64,000 bases of DNA from Lujinxingia vulgaris. Lineage in GTDB: Bacteria > Myxococcota_A > Bradymonadia > Bradymonadales > Bradymonadaceae. The position numbers and the translations under genes are program-made. The notes below the pieces were generated by a model. It ran no database searches. It was not told the origin of the DNA and worked only from the letters and a program-made list of their open reading frames with translations. Location: contig NZ_VOSM01000002.1 in assembly GCF_007997015.1 (NCBI RefSeq), positions 434,001-498,000 of the forward strand, read 5' to 3'. Shown piece by piece: positions 44,693-53,366 of the stretch; positions within the stretch are counted from its first letter, which is position 1, and each line of letters begins with the position of its first letter.

Positions 44693-46462
44693 GTGGCCTC
44701 TACCGACGAACACGATCCAACGAGCGCTGAGCGTGAGAAGGTCTGCTGGCAGTGCGGCCGCACCTTCAGCACCACGCTGGAGGTGTGTCCGGACGACGGC
44801 GCGCGGCTGATTGAGACGGGGCTTGAAGACCTTGAAGATCCGCTGATCGGCTCGATCTTCGACGGGCGTTTTCAGATCTACAAAAAGCTCGGGGAAGGCG
44901 GCATGGGCGCGGTCTACAGCGCGCGCCGCCTGGACTTTGAAACCGACGTGGCGCTGAAGCTGCTAAAGGTCGACTTCGCCCGCGATGAGGGCATCCGCAA
45001 GCGCTTTATGTATGAGGCGCGGGTCATCTCCAACCTCAAGCATCCGCACGCGGTGCGGCTTTTTGACTTCGGGCAGACCTCCGACGGCCACTTCTACATG
45101 GTCATGGAGCTGCTCAATGGCGAGAGCCTGGCAGACCGGCTCGCCTACCGTTTTGTGACGTATCGGGAGGTCTTCGACATCATCCCGCCCATCTGTGGGG
45201 TGCTCGGTGAGGCGCACGCCCAGGATGTGATTCACCGCGACTTGAAGCCCGAGAATATCTACCTGCTGAAAGTCGAGGAGAACCGCGAGTTTCCTAAACT
45301 TCTCGACTTTGGCATCGCCAAACACAACCGCGCCGAGACGATGACGCAGTCGGGCACCCTCTGGGGCACGCCGGCGTATATGAGCCCGGAGCAGGCCCGC
45401 GGCGATGTGGTCGGGGCGGCGGCCGATATCTACGGCATCGGCATCATGCTCTACGAGCTGATCAGCGGAAACCTCCCCTTTCACGCCTCAACGCAGATGG
45501 GTTTTGCGGTCAAGCACCTCAACGAGCCGGCGCGGCCGCTCTCCTCGATTCCGGGGCTCAACAGCGTGCCTGCGGCGCTCGATGAGCTGGTCTTGAGCAT
45601 GTTGGCCAAGCGCCCCGAGGAGCGGCCCGGGTCGATGGAAGAGGTCGTGGCGCGCCTGGAGGTGATCCGCGCGCAAGACTTCGACGCGGACCTGCTCGCG
45701 AAGGTGCCCGCCGAAGAGGTCGATCCGATTGCGCTGCAGGCCTGGATTCGCGACGCGCCGGACATCTCGCAAACCCTGGATGCGCAGGCAAGCTCGGATG
45801 CCTCCGTCTCCCAGGAGCGACCGGCGCGGGAGGTTGATGCGTTTGGTCAGACCGATGTGGCCGGCGCGCTGCCGGCGTTTCCGCTCAGCAGTTCGCGGGA
45901 GTTTCTCGACACCCTGCCTGCTCCGGGAGCGTCGCGTTCGTCTGCGTCATCGTCTTCATCGCCATCCTCTCCCTCGGCCTCGCAGGAGCTGGCTGTGAAT
46001 CGGGGGCCGGCGAGTGCCTCGGAGGAGCTCAGCGCGGTGCTGGATGCCGCGCCTGAGCGTGAGGAGCGACGCCGCACGATGATGGTGATCGGTGCCGGGG
46101 CGGCGCTGGTGGTGTTGATGATCGCCGCCCTGATGTTTGGCGGCGATGGCAGCACCGAGGGTGCCACTTCGGCGCAGGAGCAGGGGGCGGTGGCCGAGGC
46201 CCCCGAGCTTCCGACGACGCCCCTGGATATGGGCAACGTGGTGAGCGCGGCGGCGATGCACGGCGCGTATGTCTCCTTTGAGGCTCGGGAGTTGGCCCGG
46301 CGCCTGGCCGAAGCCGAGCGCCTCGGTGAGACGCAGGACTTTGAGTTCGTCAATGAAGAGGTCGAAGCGCCGCCGGCCGAGGGCAGCGGCCAGCAGCGCG
46401 ACACGAAGGCGCCCGCCGTCGATGATCGCGCGCTGCGTAAGGCCCTGGAGAGCACTTTTTAA
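44693..46462 (+). CDS. Ser/Thr protein kinase with N-terminal zinc ribbon
   Basis: A 589-residue membrane kinase. The N terminus has a zinc-ribbon-like C-W-Q-C-G (Cys18, Cys21) followed by V-C-P-D-D-G (Cys32), a pattern common before kinases in deltaproteobacterial relatives. The catalytic core is complete: G-E-G-G-M-G loop (67-72), Lys89 in V-A-L-K, H-R-D at 181-183, D-F-G at 205-207 and G-T-P-A-Y-M-S-P-E. The domain ends near 320. A linker of about 140 residues leads to one transmembrane helix (about 463-483) and an extracytoplasmic tail of about 100 residues. GTG at 44693 is the start. Substrates unknown. Confidence 0.92.
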   Translation: MASTDEHDPTSAEREKVCWQCGRTFSTTLEVCPDDGARLIETGLEDLEDPLIGSIFDGRFQIYKKLGEGGMGAVYSARRLDFETDVALKLLKVDFARDEGIRKRFMYEARVISNLKHPHAVRLFDFGQTSDGHFYMVMELLNGESLADRLAYRFVTYREVFDIIPPICGVLGEAHAQDVIHRDLKPENIYLLKVEENREFPKLLDFGIAKHNRAETMTQSGTLWGTPAYMSPEQARGDVVGAAADIYGIGIMLYELISGNLPFHASTQMGFAVKHLNEPARPLSSIPGLNSVPAALDELVLSMLAKRPEERPGSMEEVVARLEVIRAQDFDADLLAKVPAEEVDPIALQAWIRDAPDISQTLDAQASSDASVSQERPAREVDAFGQTDVAGALPAFPLSSSREFLDTLPAPGASRSSASSSSSPSSPSASQELAVNRGPASASEELSAVLDAAPEREERRRTMMVIGAGAALVVLMIAALMFGGDGSTEGATSAQEQGAVAEAPELPTTPLDMGNVVSAAAMHGAYVSFEARELARRLAEAERLGETQDFEFVNEEVEAPPAEGSGQQRDTKAPAVDDRALRKALESTF

Positions 46463-46482
46463 TACGCATCGCCGAACCCATT

Positions 46483-46536
46483 GACGCGACATCCGCCGCG
46501 GGTCGACTGCAGGCTCCTGGCGAGTGATGTCGCGTC
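46483..46536. repeat. 11-bp inverted repeat downstream of the kinase gene
   Basis: GACGCGACATC at 46483-46493 pairs perfectly with 46526-46536 across a 32-base loop that itself contains CGCC/GGCG arms. It lies 21 bases past the stop, so a factor-dependent terminator or 3' RNA hairpin is possible; no T run is present. Confidence 0.55.
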
Positions 46537-46572
46537 GTTGCGTCTGAGGCGAAACGCAGGTTGAGGAAAAAG

Positions 46573-47886
46573 ATGGCGAAAGCCCGCTACCGCGCGCTGA
46601 AGGTGCGCGAGATCGCTCAGGGGGGAGACGGCGTTGCGGAGCTCCCCGATGGTCGGGTCTGTTTTGTGCCCGGCGCGTTGCCGCAGGATGTGGTGGACGT
46701 GGAGCTTACCCGCGACAAGAAGCGTTGGGCGCGCGCCCGAGTGCTCTCCATTGTGGAGCCCTCACCGCATCGGGTTGAATCTGAATGTTCTTATTTTTCA
46801 AAGGGTTGCGGAGGCTGTCAGTTCTGGCATGTGCACCCGGAGCAGGAGCTTGCCTGGAAGGCGCAGGCTGCCTTTGAGGCGATGCAGCGCATCGCCGGGG
46901 TGACGCTTCCGGAGCCGGTTCTGCACCACTCGCCAGACAGCGCGGGCTACCGCTCGCGGGTGCGCATGCATCAGCGTGCGGACGGGGCGGGGCTGGGATT
47001 TTACAGCGCCGAGGGCAAGCGGCTCGTCGAGGTGGGCGGTGGCTGTGAGGTCGCGATGCCCCTGGTCCGCGAGGTCGCGGCCGGCTGGGGGGCGCGCCTG
47101 GCAGCGCTGGGCGCAGCCGAGGTGTTGATCGAGACGGCAGGCGATGGCGAGGTCGTGATCACGGTGATGCTCGAGCGGGCCAACGCTCCCGGGCAGCCGG
47201 TGCTCGACGCGCTGGCCACGGCCGTGCAGGAAGACGCGGCGGTGCGGGGACTTCGGGTACGTTCGGCGGGTGCTCCGGCGGTGGAGTTTGGGCGCGTGGA
47301 GGTGGATGCAAGCCAGGTGCTGGCGACCGTACCCGGTGAGGGAACGCATAGGCTGGATGCGGGGCAGTTTCGCCAGAGCAACCCGAAGGTCAACGCGCGC
47401 CTTGTGGGGAGAGTCGCCGGGCTGCTCTCGGAGCTGGGAGGTCGGCGCGTGCTGGAGCTTTTTTGCGGCGCGGGCAACTTCTCCTTTGCGCTGGCCTCGC
47501 AGGTCGATGCGCTCTACGGCCTGGAGGGCAGCTTCGAGACGGTGCGCGCGGCCCGGAAGATGGCCGCCGACGCCAACCTCACTCACCTGGACTTTGAGCG
47601 AGCGGACCTCTTTGAGGCGAAGAGCTATGAGGCCGTGGCCGCGGCGAACTTTGATACCGTGCTCCTCGATCCGCCCAGGGATGGCGCGCAGGAGGCAGCG
47701 CGGTGGCTGGCGTCGGCCGAAAACCCGATCGCCAACGTGGTGTATGTCGCCTGCGATCCGGGGTGTATGGCCCGCGACCTGGGCACGCTGACCGAGGCGG
47801 GCTGGCGGGTGGAGGGGCTTGAGTTTTTCGATATGTTCCCGCGCACACGCCATATTGAAACTCTGGCGTGGCTGCGTCGCGGCTAA
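46573..47886 (+). CDS. TrmA/RlmD-type RNA (uracil-5-)-methyltransferase
   Basis: A 437-residue enzyme. An N-terminal TRAM domain (about 8-62) precedes an iron-sulphur motif C-x6-C-x2-C (E-C-S-Y-F-S-K-G-C-G-G-C, near 74-84) and a fourth Cys in G-G-C-E-V; the C-terminal half has the SAM motif L-E-L-F-C-G-A-G-N-F-S and the catalytic-Cys region Y-V-A-C-D-P-G-C, where the Pro-bearing C-D-P resembles the usual C-N-P of RlmD. It methylates uracil at C5 in 23S rRNA (as RlmD/RlmC) or in tRNA; the exact site cannot be told here. ATG at 46573 has GAGG six bases upstream; the TTG at 46561 is less likely. Confidence 0.85.
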   Translation: MAKARYRALKVREIAQGGDGVAELPDGRVCFVPGALPQDVVDVELTRDKKRWARARVLSIVEPSPHRVESECSYFSKGCGGCQFWHVHPEQELAWKAQAAFEAMQRIAGVTLPEPVLHHSPDSAGYRSRVRMHQRADGAGLGFYSAEGKRLVEVGGGCEVAMPLVREVAAGWGARLAALGAAEVLIETAGDGEVVITVMLERANAPGQPVLDALATAVQEDAAVRGLRVRSAGAPAVEFGRVEVDASQVLATVPGEGTHRLDAGQFRQSNPKVNARLVGRVAGLLSELGGRRVLELFCGAGNFSFALASQVDALYGLEGSFETVRAARKMAADANLTHLDFERADLFEAKSYEAVAAANFDTVLLDPPRDGAQEAARWLASAENPIANVVYVACDPGCMARDLGTLTEAGWRVEGLEFFDMFPRTRHIETLAWLRRG

Positions 47887-47919
47887 AGCGCTGCGAAAAA
47901 CACCGGCGATGTCGGGGGG

Positions 47920-48183
47920 CTACTCGTCGAAGGTGAAGGTCGACTCGTCGATGTCGTCGGCGCGCTCAATGGCCTGGCGAACCTCGTCGGCGGCCTCGTC
48001 GAGGGCGGCGGTGACCTCTTCGTCGAGCTCGACGCGCTCCTCGTTGAGCGTCTGCTGCTCGGTGCGCATCTTTGCCACAATGGCGTCGCGATCGACCTCG
48101 GGCAAAGGCTTTGCCTCGCAGCCGGCCAGGCAGAGCGCGCCGAGCAAAAGCCCCCCGAAGATGTGGTGGTAAGAGCGTCTCAC
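47920..48183 (-). CDS. Small lipoprotein with coiled-coil-like tail
   Basis: An 87-residue lipoprotein: hydrophobic signal ending L-C-L-A-G-C (lipid Cys at residue 22), then a Glu/Asp/Arg-rich helical segment. The GTG start at 48183 overlaps the stop of the upstream 160-residue gene by four bases (GTGA), so the two are coupled. Function unknown; small charged lipoproteins of this sort often act as envelope spacers or accessory factors. Confidence 0.65.
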   Translation of the reverse strand: MRRSYHHIFGGLLLGALCLAGCEAKPLPEVDRDAIVAKMRTEQQTLNEERVELDEEVTAALDEAADEVRQAIERADDIDESTFTFDE

Positions 48184-48662
48184 GCGCTGGCGGCCTGAAG
48201 ATCGTCCAGGTCGATCTCACCCTCGCTGACCCGGTCGATGATGCGACAGATGCGCCAGGTCAGGGTGCGCAGAACGGGGAACTCCTCAAAGTCGCCGCTC
48301 CAGAACTGCACGCCCTTATAGGTGGCGACGGTCTGATCGCAGATGCGAAAATGAACGTTCGTCTCCCCTTCGCGGCGCGGACGCCGGGCCGGGCTCGCCG
48401 TCCAGAAAGGATGCTCCAGGAGCAGCGCGATAAAGCGACGGGTGTCGTCTTCGGAGAGGGTCAGGCTCCACAGATCGGGGCTCTCGTCGTCGAGGCGCCA
48501 GCTGAGCAGAAGTCGCCCCGCGCCCGAGATCTGAAGGGTGACGATGCCAAGATCGTCGTAATTCCCACCAATCTGACAGAAAAAGTGGAGCCCGGTGGTG
48601 TCCTGCTCACGATCGAGGACCGCCTTGAGCCGACGCTCCAGGATCTCGATGGGATCTGACAA
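48180..48662 (-). CDS. Conserved-looking cytoplasmic protein of unknown function, TTG start
   Basis: A 160-residue protein without signal peptide or membrane helix. I choose the TTG at 48662, because GGAGG lies seven bases upstream and the reading frame becomes regular there; a longer frame reaches 48704. The sequence has an alpha/beta character (S-D-P-I-E-I-L-E-R-R-L start, then G-L-H-F-F-C-Q-I-G-G-N-Y-D-D-L and W-S-L-T-L-S-E-D-D-T-R-R-F). No known motif or family recognised. It precedes and overlaps the lipoprotein gene. Confidence 0.6.
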   Translation of the reverse strand: MSDPIEILERRLKAVLDREQDTTGLHFFCQIGGNYDDLGIVTLQISGAGRLLLSWRLDDESPDLWSLTLSEDDTRRFIALLLEHPFWTASPARRPRREGETNVHFRICDQTVATYKGVQFWSGDFEEFPVLRTLTWRICRIIDRVSEGEIDLDDLQAASA

Positions 48663-48773
48663 GGATAAACCTCCGCACAGGACTGAACGAGGACAGCTTG
48701 TCAAGTTTTAGCTGTAGATTACGCGCAGCGTCAAGCGTGGCGTTGGTGTCTGGCCGATTGTTGGCGGGGTTGC

Positions 48774-51700
48774 TCACCAGTATCGCCAGCCCAGCGAGAA
48801 GTTGGTGATCCAGTCGCCGTCGCGGGGAAGGCGAGGGGCGCCGATGTCGATGGGTTTGGCAAAATGCAGGCGGAAGACAAGCGGCCCCAGCCCGAAGTTC
48901 AGGCCTGCCACCGGAGAGAAGGCGCGCCAGCGCCAGAGGTCGTCGAGATCCTGGCCGGTGCCGCCGAAGTCCGCGCCGACCAGGCCCTCAATGTCGATCA
49001 GCGGGACGCGAAGGAGGAAGTTGAGCGGGAAGCGCAGCTCGGTCTTCACAAAGCCAAAGGTGCTGCCGAGCAGGTAGTCGATGTCGCCAAACTCCACCCC
49101 GCGCAGGGTATCGAAGCTGGAGAGGTAGAACTGCCTGGCGAGCTGCCCGCCGTAGGTGGTGCCGGCGGCCGCGCGCACCGAGAGGTTGATGCGGCCGTAG
49201 ATGGGGAAGTAGCGCTCGGCGTCGACGCGCACTGAGCCGTGGACCTCGTCCTGGAAAGGCTGCACATCGAGGGTGGTCTCCGCCAGGATGGAGCCGCCGG
49301 AGAGGGGGCCTGTGCCCGGGTGGTAGCGGATGGTGTTGTAGCCGAGGCTCAACGATGGCGAGGCCTGAAAACGGGGCCCCTCGTAGCGGCCGGCCCAGCG
49401 CTCCAGGCGGCCGACATCGGGGGTCTCCAGATCTTCGTTGAGCAGAAGGTCCTGGGAGCCTTCGGTCAAGAAGTAGGAGACGCCTCCCAGGGCCAGCTCC
49501 CCCTGCACAAAGGCAAAACGGTTAAGCGGGTAACGCAGCGTCCCGCGGCCGCCGTAGAAGCGCTCCCCGGAGAGAAAGCGCGGGGTGTCGGGCAGGGTGT
49601 CTTCGACGCGGTAGCGCACGTCCTGGAAGATGCCCGTGCCCCAGATCAGGCGGCGTTCCTGGTTGAGGTAGGTCAGGTCGGCCAGGGTGTTGTTGAGGTC
49701 GCCAAAGGCCAGCACGTTGACGAAGACCGCGTGGTTACGAAGTCGGTCATTGGTCAGGAGCATCAGCTGGCCGTAGAGCCCGGAGCTGCTGGCGCCGAGC
49801 AGGCCGAAAACATTGGCGAGCTCCCAGTTTTTGAAGGATGCGGCGCTGTAGCGCTCCGCGCCTTCGATGGGACGGCTGGGGAGAGCGGGGACATCGCCGG
49901 ACGCGGAAGGATCGTCGGAGGAGGGCAGCGCGACGTCGAGGAGGCGTTGCTCCTGGATGCGGGCCGGGCGGCGCTGGCCTCGGTGGTGGAAGACCGCCCA
50001 CAGCGTGTTGCCGGGGCCGGGGGCAAGATCAAAGAGCCCGGTGACGATGTCGGTGCGGCGGGTCAGGCCCTCGTCGCCAACTTCATAGAGGTTGGCGCGG
50101 CCGGCGTCGTAGGCGGTGAAGAAGATGCGGCCGTCGGCCAGCGCGCGGGGCGCCACGTGGTCGCGGGCCTCCCGGGTCAGGCGTCGGGGGCGGGCGCCGG
50201 GCTCCAACGCGATCGCAAAGAGGTTGTAGTAGCGATGTTCGGTGCCATCGCAGGTGTAAACGATGCCGGAAGGCCCCCAGCTTACACCGCGCTCGGCGAA
50301 GAGGTCGTCGGTGAGGCGGCGCAGCGTAAAGTCGTCACCTTCGAGAGGTTCAAAGAGGTAGAGGTCTTTCTGGCCGTCTTCATCCAACCCGATGAAGGCC
50401 ACGCGTTGGCCGTCCAGCGAAAAAGCGGGTGATTCGGCAGCGAGCAGCCCCTCGCGGCCGAGATCAAAGGCGCGGCGTTTGCCCAGGTCCAGGTCAACCT
50501 CCCAGCCGGTGTTTTCGCCATTGCCGTTTTTCGTGCGCTCGACCTCATGCTCGATCTCCTGGAGGTAGAGCACGTCGCGGCCGCTGGCGCTGGCGACGAA
50601 GACGAGCCTGTCATCATGAAGATCGAAGGTACGCGGTCCCACCGGATGCAACGACTCCACGCCCGGGGTGCCGTCGGCGGCGACGCGCACGTGGTGCTCC
50701 GGATCGCGAACGTCGTTGAGGTAGAGGCGCACCTGGCCGGTGTCGGTGGCGATGGCGCGGTAGAGCATCAAAAAGCCGTCTGGCGAGGTGGTCATCGTCT
50801 GCATGACCCCCTCGGTTTCGGTGTAGATGCTCAGGTCCGTGGCGTCCTGGCCGCTGCTCAAAAAACTCTTGTACGAGCGTTGTTTGAGCCAGGTCTCAAA
50901 ACGTGCGGAGATGGTGCGGGCGTCATCGCCGGTGACCTCGGCCAGCAGCCCTCGGAAGGAGATCGGCTCAACCTCGGTGTTTCGTCCTCCGAGCAGCTTG
51001 TGGGAGGCCTCCAGGATGTCCTGGAGGGTGCCCGCGCCATAGGTTTCTTCCAGGAAGGCCACGCGGGTCTGGCCGATCTTGTAAGTCCACAGGCCGCTGT
51101 AGGGGCGGTCTTCGAAGAAGTCGAGCATCACGTAGCCGCGCTCGGGATCGGGGTTGAGCAAAAGATCCCTGGCGAGCATCTCGGTCTCGGGGTCGAGGCC
51201 TTCGAGCGAATAGAACTCGGCGATGCCTTCGATGTACCACAGGGGCATGCGGTCGAGGGGATCGCCGCTGACGCCGGCGTTTCTGGCCACGTCCTGAGCT
51301 TTCTGGATGGTGAACTGGTGGACCATCTCGTGGGAGGAGACGTGCTCAAAGAGGCGGTGGTCGCCGAAGTAGGGGAGCACCAGCTTGAGGTCGCCGCGGC
51401 GGCTTGTAACGCCGAGCACGCCCTCCTGCAGCGGGAAGATGTTGGTCTGCAAAAACTCCTGGTAGGAGTTGTAGAGGATGTAGGGGAGGGTGCGCGTGGG
51501 CACGTAGTTAAACGCGCGGGCCAGCCGACGGTAACTTCCCTCAATGTAGGCAGCGGCGCGCTGGGCGACCTCACGCTCGCGCTCGTAAAAGTAGAGGCGT
51601 ACCCCGCCGGAGCGCTCATCGAGCGTCGATGCGGGAAACTCTGGCGAGGGCGCGTTTCGGCGTTTTTTGCGAGCTTCGCGTTCGGCGGGAAACTCAACCT

Positions 51701-52112
51701 CGGGGGGCTCTGAGGCGGTGTCGGTGGCCGGGTCGGGGAAGTCGTCGGCGGGCGTCAGTGAGGCGTCTTCACTGGCCAGCGTTGCCTGGCGAGCGTAGCT
51801 GAAGCCGGGGAGCCCGAAGTCCAGGCGCGGGGCCTGGTCGCGGGTCGGCGCGCCCAGCTGAAGGGGGCCGTCGTGGGGGCCGCGCGGCGAGTCGAGCTGG
51901 TCGGCGTCGGAGGTGTCGGCCTCCGGGCCTACGAGGATGTCGACGTGGTACCACTCGAAGTCGAAGTAGCGCACGTTGGATTGGTTGGGGCGCCGCGGGT
52001 AGACGTAGATCTGCGCCTGGGCCGCCGGTGGCAGCGCGCTCAGGGTGAGCACAAGGCCGGTCGCAAAGAGGAGCGCGGAGGGCAGAAGTCGCCGGATCGT
52101 CGCGTCATTCAT
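48774..52112 (-). CDS. Gluzincin-like peptidase / beta-propeller / Omp85 barrel fusion
   Basis: A 1,112-residue protein from the ATG at 52112, which begins a signal peptide ending near P-P-A-A-Q-A-Q (residue 34). A gluzincin motif H-E-M-V-H (His261, Glu262, His265) is followed by L-W-Y-I-E-G-I-A-E with Glu295/Glu299 as the third zinc ligand, as in peptidase MA-type domains. Residues about 410-700 have repeated F-S-x-D-G-x-x-V-A-F and L-Y-L-x-E/N-D strands typical of TolB-like propellers. The last 330 residues carry L-R-G-V-E-F-G-D, L-R-F-P-L-N and G-L-V-G-A-D-F-G-G, matching the BamA/TamA-like surface-antigen barrel, and end in W-R-Y-W. It is likely an outer-membrane protein with an attached peptidase. 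Partners unknown. Confidence 0.78.
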   Translation of the reverse strand: MNDATIRRLLPSALLFATGLVLTLSALPPAAQAQIYVYPRRPNQSNVRYFDFEWYHVDILVGPEADTSDADQLDSPRGPHDGPLQLGAPTRDQAPRLDFGLPGFSYARQATLASEDASLTPADDFPDPATDTASEPPEVEFPAEREARKKRRNAPSPEFPASTLDERSGGVRLYFYEREREVAQRAAAYIEGSYRRLARAFNYVPTRTLPYILYNSYQEFLQTNIFPLQEGVLGVTSRRGDLKLVLPYFGDHRLFEHVSSHEMVHQFTIQKAQDVARNAGVSGDPLDRMPLWYIEGIAEFYSLEGLDPETEMLARDLLLNPDPERGYVMLDFFEDRPYSGLWTYKIGQTRVAFLEETYGAGTLQDILEASHKLLGGRNTEVEPISFRGLLAEVTGDDARTISARFETWLKQRSYKSFLSSGQDATDLSIYTETEGVMQTMTTSPDGFLMLYRAIATDTGQVRLYLNDVRDPEHHVRVAADGTPGVESLHPVGPRTFDLHDDRLVFVASASGRDVLYLQEIEHEVERTKNGNGENTGWEVDLDLGKRRAFDLGREGLLAAESPAFSLDGQRVAFIGLDEDGQKDLYLFEPLEGDDFTLRRLTDDLFAERGVSWGPSGIVYTCDGTEHRYYNLFAIALEPGARPRRLTREARDHVAPRALADGRIFFTAYDAGRANLYEVGDEGLTRRTDIVTGLFDLAPGPGNTLWAVFHHRGQRRPARIQEQRLLDVALPSSDDPSASGDVPALPSRPIEGAERYSAASFKNWELANVFGLLGASSSGLYGQLMLLTNDRLRNHAVFVNVLAFGDLNNTLADLTYLNQERRLIWGTGIFQDVRYRVEDTLPDTPRFLSGERFYGGRGTLRYPLNRFAFVQGELALGGVSYFLTEGSQDLLLNEDLETPDVGRLERWAGRYEGPRFQASPSLSLGYNTIRYHPGTGPLSGGSILAETTLDVQPFQDEVHGSVRVDAERYFPIYGRINLSVRAAAGTTYGGQLARQFYLSSFDTLRGVEFGDIDYLLGSTFGFVKTELRFPLNFLLRVPLIDIEGLVGADFGGTGQDLDDLWRWRAFSPVAGLNFGLGPLVFRLHFAKPIDIGAPRLPRDGDWITNFSLGWRYW

Positions 52113-52445
52113 CAGGTATCCATCGTGGGGAGCGCGCCCCCAGTGTTGTTGCGAGGGTTCGAGCATCGTGTCGACAGCGGCCAGCATCGGCCCATCGCCA
52201 ACAAAGATGGTCTGGGGGCGGCCGCTGGCAAGTTCGGCGCTCACTATAGTGATTTGAAGACGTGATCACAGCATCGAAGCCCCCCGGTGTATTAAGGGTT
52301 GGGTGAGCGTTGCCGTGGTGTTAAAGTCGCCGACGGTTTTGCCCGTAGAAGTCTCAATTGTGTGGGAGCCTCAATGTGAGAGCTCCTTTGCTTCGACGGG
52401 TGTGCGCGGCTCGATGTCGTGTGCTCCCGGGGAGAGCTCAGACCG
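52113..52445. other. Divergent intergenic region before the PRPP synthetase gene
   Basis: This 333-base stretch must hold promoters for the barrel-fusion gene (minus) and prs (plus). A minus-strand TATAGT (52243-52248) has a 17-base spacer to CTGTGA; a plus-strand TTGGGT (52299-52304) is 17 bases from TAAAGT (52322-52327). Both are only fair matches. The palindrome ACTATAGT sits at 52243-52250. No gene seen. Confidence 0.4.
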
Positions 52446-53336
52446 ATGAAAGCCCTGATTGTTGCAGCGCCTTCCGATCGTCCCCTGGCCGAGCAGGTCG
52501 CCGCCCATCTCGATGCGGAGCTTGCCCGCGTGGAGGTGCGCGCGTTTCCCGATGAGGAGACCTATGTGCGCATCGACTCGGAGGTGGCCGACCGCCATGT
52601 GGTCATTGTGGCCAACCTGGTGCGCCCCAACGCCCGTATCCTCCCGGCGCTCTTTCTGGCCGAGACCGCCCGCGAGCTCTCGCCGGCGTCGATTGGCCTG
52701 GCCACGCCCTACCTTCCTTATATGCGCCAGGACGCGCGTTTTGAGCCCGGTGAGGGGCTGACCAGTCAGTACTTCGGGTCGCTCATCTCGCGCAGTTTTG
52801 ACTGGCTGGTGACCATCGATCCGCACCTGCATCGCTATCAGAGCCTCGATGAGTGCTACGCGATCCCCAGCAAGGTCGCCGAGAGCGCCGGGCCGATCGC
52901 GCGCTGGATCTCTGAGAACGTGGAGCGACCGCTGGTGGTGGGGCCCGACGAGGAGAGCTTTCAGTGGGTCAGCGCCGTGGCCCAGCGCGGCGGGCTGCCG
53001 TCCGTGATCATGGATAAGATCCGCCACGGCGATCGCGACGTGCAGGTCACCGGCGCGGGGCTTCCGCCCTGGACCGACCAGACCCCGGTGATCCTCGACG
53101 ACATCATCTCCACGGGGCGCACCATGGTGGAGACGGTGCGGCTTTTGCGTGAAGCCGGGCTGAAGCCGCCGGTGTGCGTGGGCGTGCACGCGCTCTTTGT
53201 GGGGGATGCGTACCAGATCTTGCGCGGCGCCGGCGTTGACCGGGTGGTCACGTGCAACACGGTCAGCCACCTCTCGAATGAGATCGACGTGATCGGCGAA
53301 CTCGCGAAGGGCATTGGCGAGTTCGTATCGGCCTGA
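52446..53336 (+). CDS. prs: Ribose-phosphate pyrophosphokinase, archaeal-type variant
   Basis: A 296-residue PRPP synthetase that transfers pyrophosphate from ATP to ribose 5-phosphate for nucleotide and amino-acid synthesis. The PRPP loop V-I-L-D-D-I-I-S-T-G-R-T (about 216-227) is clear and A-F-P-D-E-E-T-Y-V-R-I is the usual N-terminal segment. In place of the bacterial D-L-H-A-x-Q-I-Q it has I-D-P-H-L-H-R-Y-Q, like shorter archaeal-type enzymes, and it lacks the usual allosteric flag length. ATG at 52446 (a GGGGAG lies 11 bases upstream). Whether it is the only prs in the genome cannot be seen. Confidence 0.85.
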   Translation: MKALIVAAPSDRPLAEQVAAHLDAELARVEVRAFPDEETYVRIDSEVADRHVVIVANLVRPNARILPALFLAETARELSPASIGLATPYLPYMRQDARFEPGEGLTSQYFGSLISRSFDWLVTIDPHLHRYQSLDECYAIPSKVAESAGPIARWISENVERPLVVGPDEESFQWVSAVAQRGGLPSVIMDKIRHGDRDVQVTGAGLPPWTDQTPVILDDIISTGRTMVETVRLLREAGLKPPVCVGVHALFVGDAYQILRGAGVDRVVTCNTVSHLSNEIDVIGELAKGIGEFVSA

Positions 53337-53366
53337 ATGGCCCGCAAACGCGGCCTGCAGCCGGCC

